Origin: JAAFIP01 sp043774625
GTDB lineage: Bacteria > Pseudomonadota > Gammaproteobacteria > Burkholderiales > Burkholderiaceae_C
NCBI GenBank assembly: GCA_043774625.1
Contig: JAYVTG010000006.1
Location: 1-61,781, forward strand
Reading direction: 5' to 3'
DNA length: 61,781 nt
Below, in pieces: positions 60,722 through 61,781 of this stretch (position 1 is the first letter of the stretch; the number at the start of each line of letters is the position of its first letter). Both the position numbers and the translations under genes were made by a program. The notes under the pieces were generated by a model. It saw only the letters and a program-made list of their open reading frames with translations. It was not told where the DNA came from and made no database searches.

Positions 60722-61405
60722 TCAGCGAAACTTGGACTGCGGAACCGTCTGTAAATCACCCGGCAAGCTGCTGACATAACCCGCCAACACCTTCATTTCG
60801 GCATTGGTAAACTGCTTGGCAATACCGCCCATCACGCCATTGGAGCGGCCCACTTTGGGGTTGCCTTCAGTTTTGTAAGCTTTCAGCGCTACGGTCAAAT
60901 AGTCTGCATGCTGACCGGCGATTTTGGGGTAGCTGGGGTCGATCGGCTTGGCAAAGTTGGCGCCGTGACAAGAAATGCAGGCACCCTTGGTCAGCAGTTC
61001 GGCAGCCTTGGCGCTGGGTTCTACGCTGGCTTTTTCAGGCAGCGCAGCACCTTGCACCACACCCAGCTGTGCATAGTACGCGGCCAGGTCAGCCATGTCT
61101 TGCTCAGACAGCGGCGCGGCAATCGCCACCATGGTGGGGTGCTTGCGCTCCCCTTTTTGGTAAGCCGCCAGCGCGTTGCTGATGTACTTGGCACCCTGGC
61201 CCGCGATTTTGGGGACTTTGTAAATTTCTGGAAAACTGGCCTGGTAGCCCTGGATGCCGTGGCAGCCGATACACATGGCAGCCTTGGTTTTGCCAACATC
61301 GGCATTACCCTTGCTGTCTTGCGCTTGCGCGCCTGTAGTCAGGGCCATAGCAATAGTCACCGGGGCGACAAAAAAGGTCAGGGCGGAGCGGAGCAACTGG
61401 TTCAT
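60722..61405 (-). CDS. Diheme cytochrome c4
   Basis: The 227-residue protein has a signal peptide (about 1-28, ending TTGAQAQ) and two cytochrome c domains with heme sites CIGCH (45-49) and CISCH (143-147). Likely axial methionines are in HPTMVAIA and NGVMGGIA. Cytochrome c4 carries electrons in the periplasm to terminal oxidases. The ATG at 61405 starts the signal peptide directly; a longer upstream frame is unlikely. Confidence 0.92.
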   Translation of the reverse strand: MNQLLRSALTFFVAPVTIAMALTTGAQAQDSKGNADVGKTKAAMCIGCHGIQGYQASFPEIYKVPKIAGQGAKYISNALAAYQKGERKHPTMVAIAAPLSEQDMADLAAYYAQLGVVQGAALPEKASVEPSAKAAELLTKGACISCHGANFAKPIDPSYPKIAGQHADYLTVALKAYKTEGNPKVGRSNGVMGGIAKQFTNAEMKVLAGYVSSLPGDLQTVPQSKFR

Positions 61406-61515
61406 TTTGCGTTCAAAATAGTGGTAAGTGCACAGACGGTTAGCGTCTGTCAACAACATCGAATTATATCCGGCCAAATCCTGGCTCTCAGTTAACCCCC
61501 ACAGCCCCCTATGTT

Positions 61516-61781
61516 ATGAAATTCCAAGGCTCCCAAAACTACGTCGCCACGCAAGATTTGATGCTCGCCGTCAACGCCGCCATCACCCTCAAGCGCCCCT
61601 TGCTGGTCAAAGGCGAGCCCGGCACCGGCAAGACCATGCTGGCCGAAGAAGTCGCCGCTGCATTGAACATGCCGCTCTTGCAATGGCACATCAAGTCCAC
61701 CACCAAGGCGCAGCAGGGCCTCTACGAATATGACGCCGTCTCGCGCCTGCGCGACTCGCAGCTCGGCGATGCCCGCGTGTC
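61516..61781 (+). CDS. MoxR-family AAA ATPase, N-terminal part only
   Basis: The frame opens at an ATG at 61516 and runs off the right edge, giving about 88 residues. The Walker A motif is in LLVKGEPGTGKTMLAEEVA, followed by LLQWHIKSTTKAQQGLYEYDAVSRL, characteristic of a MoxR subgroup. These ATPases help mature proteins together with von Willebrand A-domain partners, often encoded next. It is divergent from the cytochrome c4 gene. Confidence 0.88.
   Translation, partial: MKFQGSQNYVATQDLMLAVNAAITLKRPLLVKGEPGTGKTMLAEEVAAALNMPLLQWHIKSTTKAQQGLYEYDAVSRLRDSQLGDARV

Overview
The window is a 61.8-kb stretch of a betaproteobacterial chromosome, most likely from the family Comamonadaceae (Burkholderiales; Rhodoferax/Polaromonas/Acidovorax-like). 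The basis is the gene order of the cytochrome c oxidase cluster (DUF2244, coxB with a fused cytochrome c domain, coxA, a tiny assembly protein, ctaG, DUF2970, coxC, DUF2909, SURF1, Sco-like, ctaA), the rpsT/DUF3579/argD/argF neighbourhood and general protein similarity as I recognise it. No rRNA, tRNA or CRISPR array was seen.

Layout. 1-7465: aa3-type cytochrome oxidase operon, read leftward, with the start of heme A synthase cut by the window edge. 7614-15668: housekeeping genes (BioC-like methyltransferase, comF, rpsT, DUF3579, argD, argF, an MGMT-like protein, a SulP permease). 15868-33009: an accessory block with a PIN-toxin/antitoxin pair, an orphan rve-type transposase and a two-partner-secretion contact-dependent-inhibition (CDI)-like locus: a TpsB outer-membrane transporter, a 4094-residue TpsA/CdiA-like exoprotein ending in a PD-(D/E)xK nuclease-like domain, and a presumed immunity gene overlapping it by ATGA. 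33305-51559: kynU-kynA, an acyl-CoA ligase, a lipoprotein metallo-hydrolase, an FAD monooxygenase, acnA, an RluA-family synthase, DUF1631, ettA, a RhlE-type helicase, an EEP-family hydrolase and a cupin. 51823-57903: a decaying sugar-acid catabolic locus in which a mandelate-racemase-family enzyme, a TRAP-transporter binding protein and a KDG kinase are pseudogenes, while a FadR-type regulator, an IlvD/Edd dehydratase, a DgoK-type kinase and an SDR dehydrogenase look intact. 57928-61781: thioesterase, gloA, MaoC, ParA, cytochrome c4 and the start of a MoxR ATPase.

The most unusual content is non-coding. (1) A family of three about 230-bp elements (8714-8945, 51628-51856, 59010-59239), each made of two hairpins in opposite orientation joined by a similar 78-80-bp linker. 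The stems differ between copies but remain largely self-complementary, and the apical stem also shows compensatory changes around a conserved internal loop. The outer arm of hairpin 1 is the innermost unit of a 42-bp tandem repeat in two copies. (2) A 41-bp dispersed repeat with 18 copies here. Five copies lie inside coding sequence and are read in frame (kynU, acnA, dgoK, the bioC-like gene, the kdgK pseudogene), and one supplies the stop codon of the EEP hydrolase, much like the Rickettsia palindromic elements. No copy was seen between 16.6 and 33.6 kb, which agrees with late arrival of the CDI block. (3) A 170-bp element with 42-bp terminal inverted repeats between argD and argF.

All functional calls rest on reading motifs and gene order by eye; no database search was possible.
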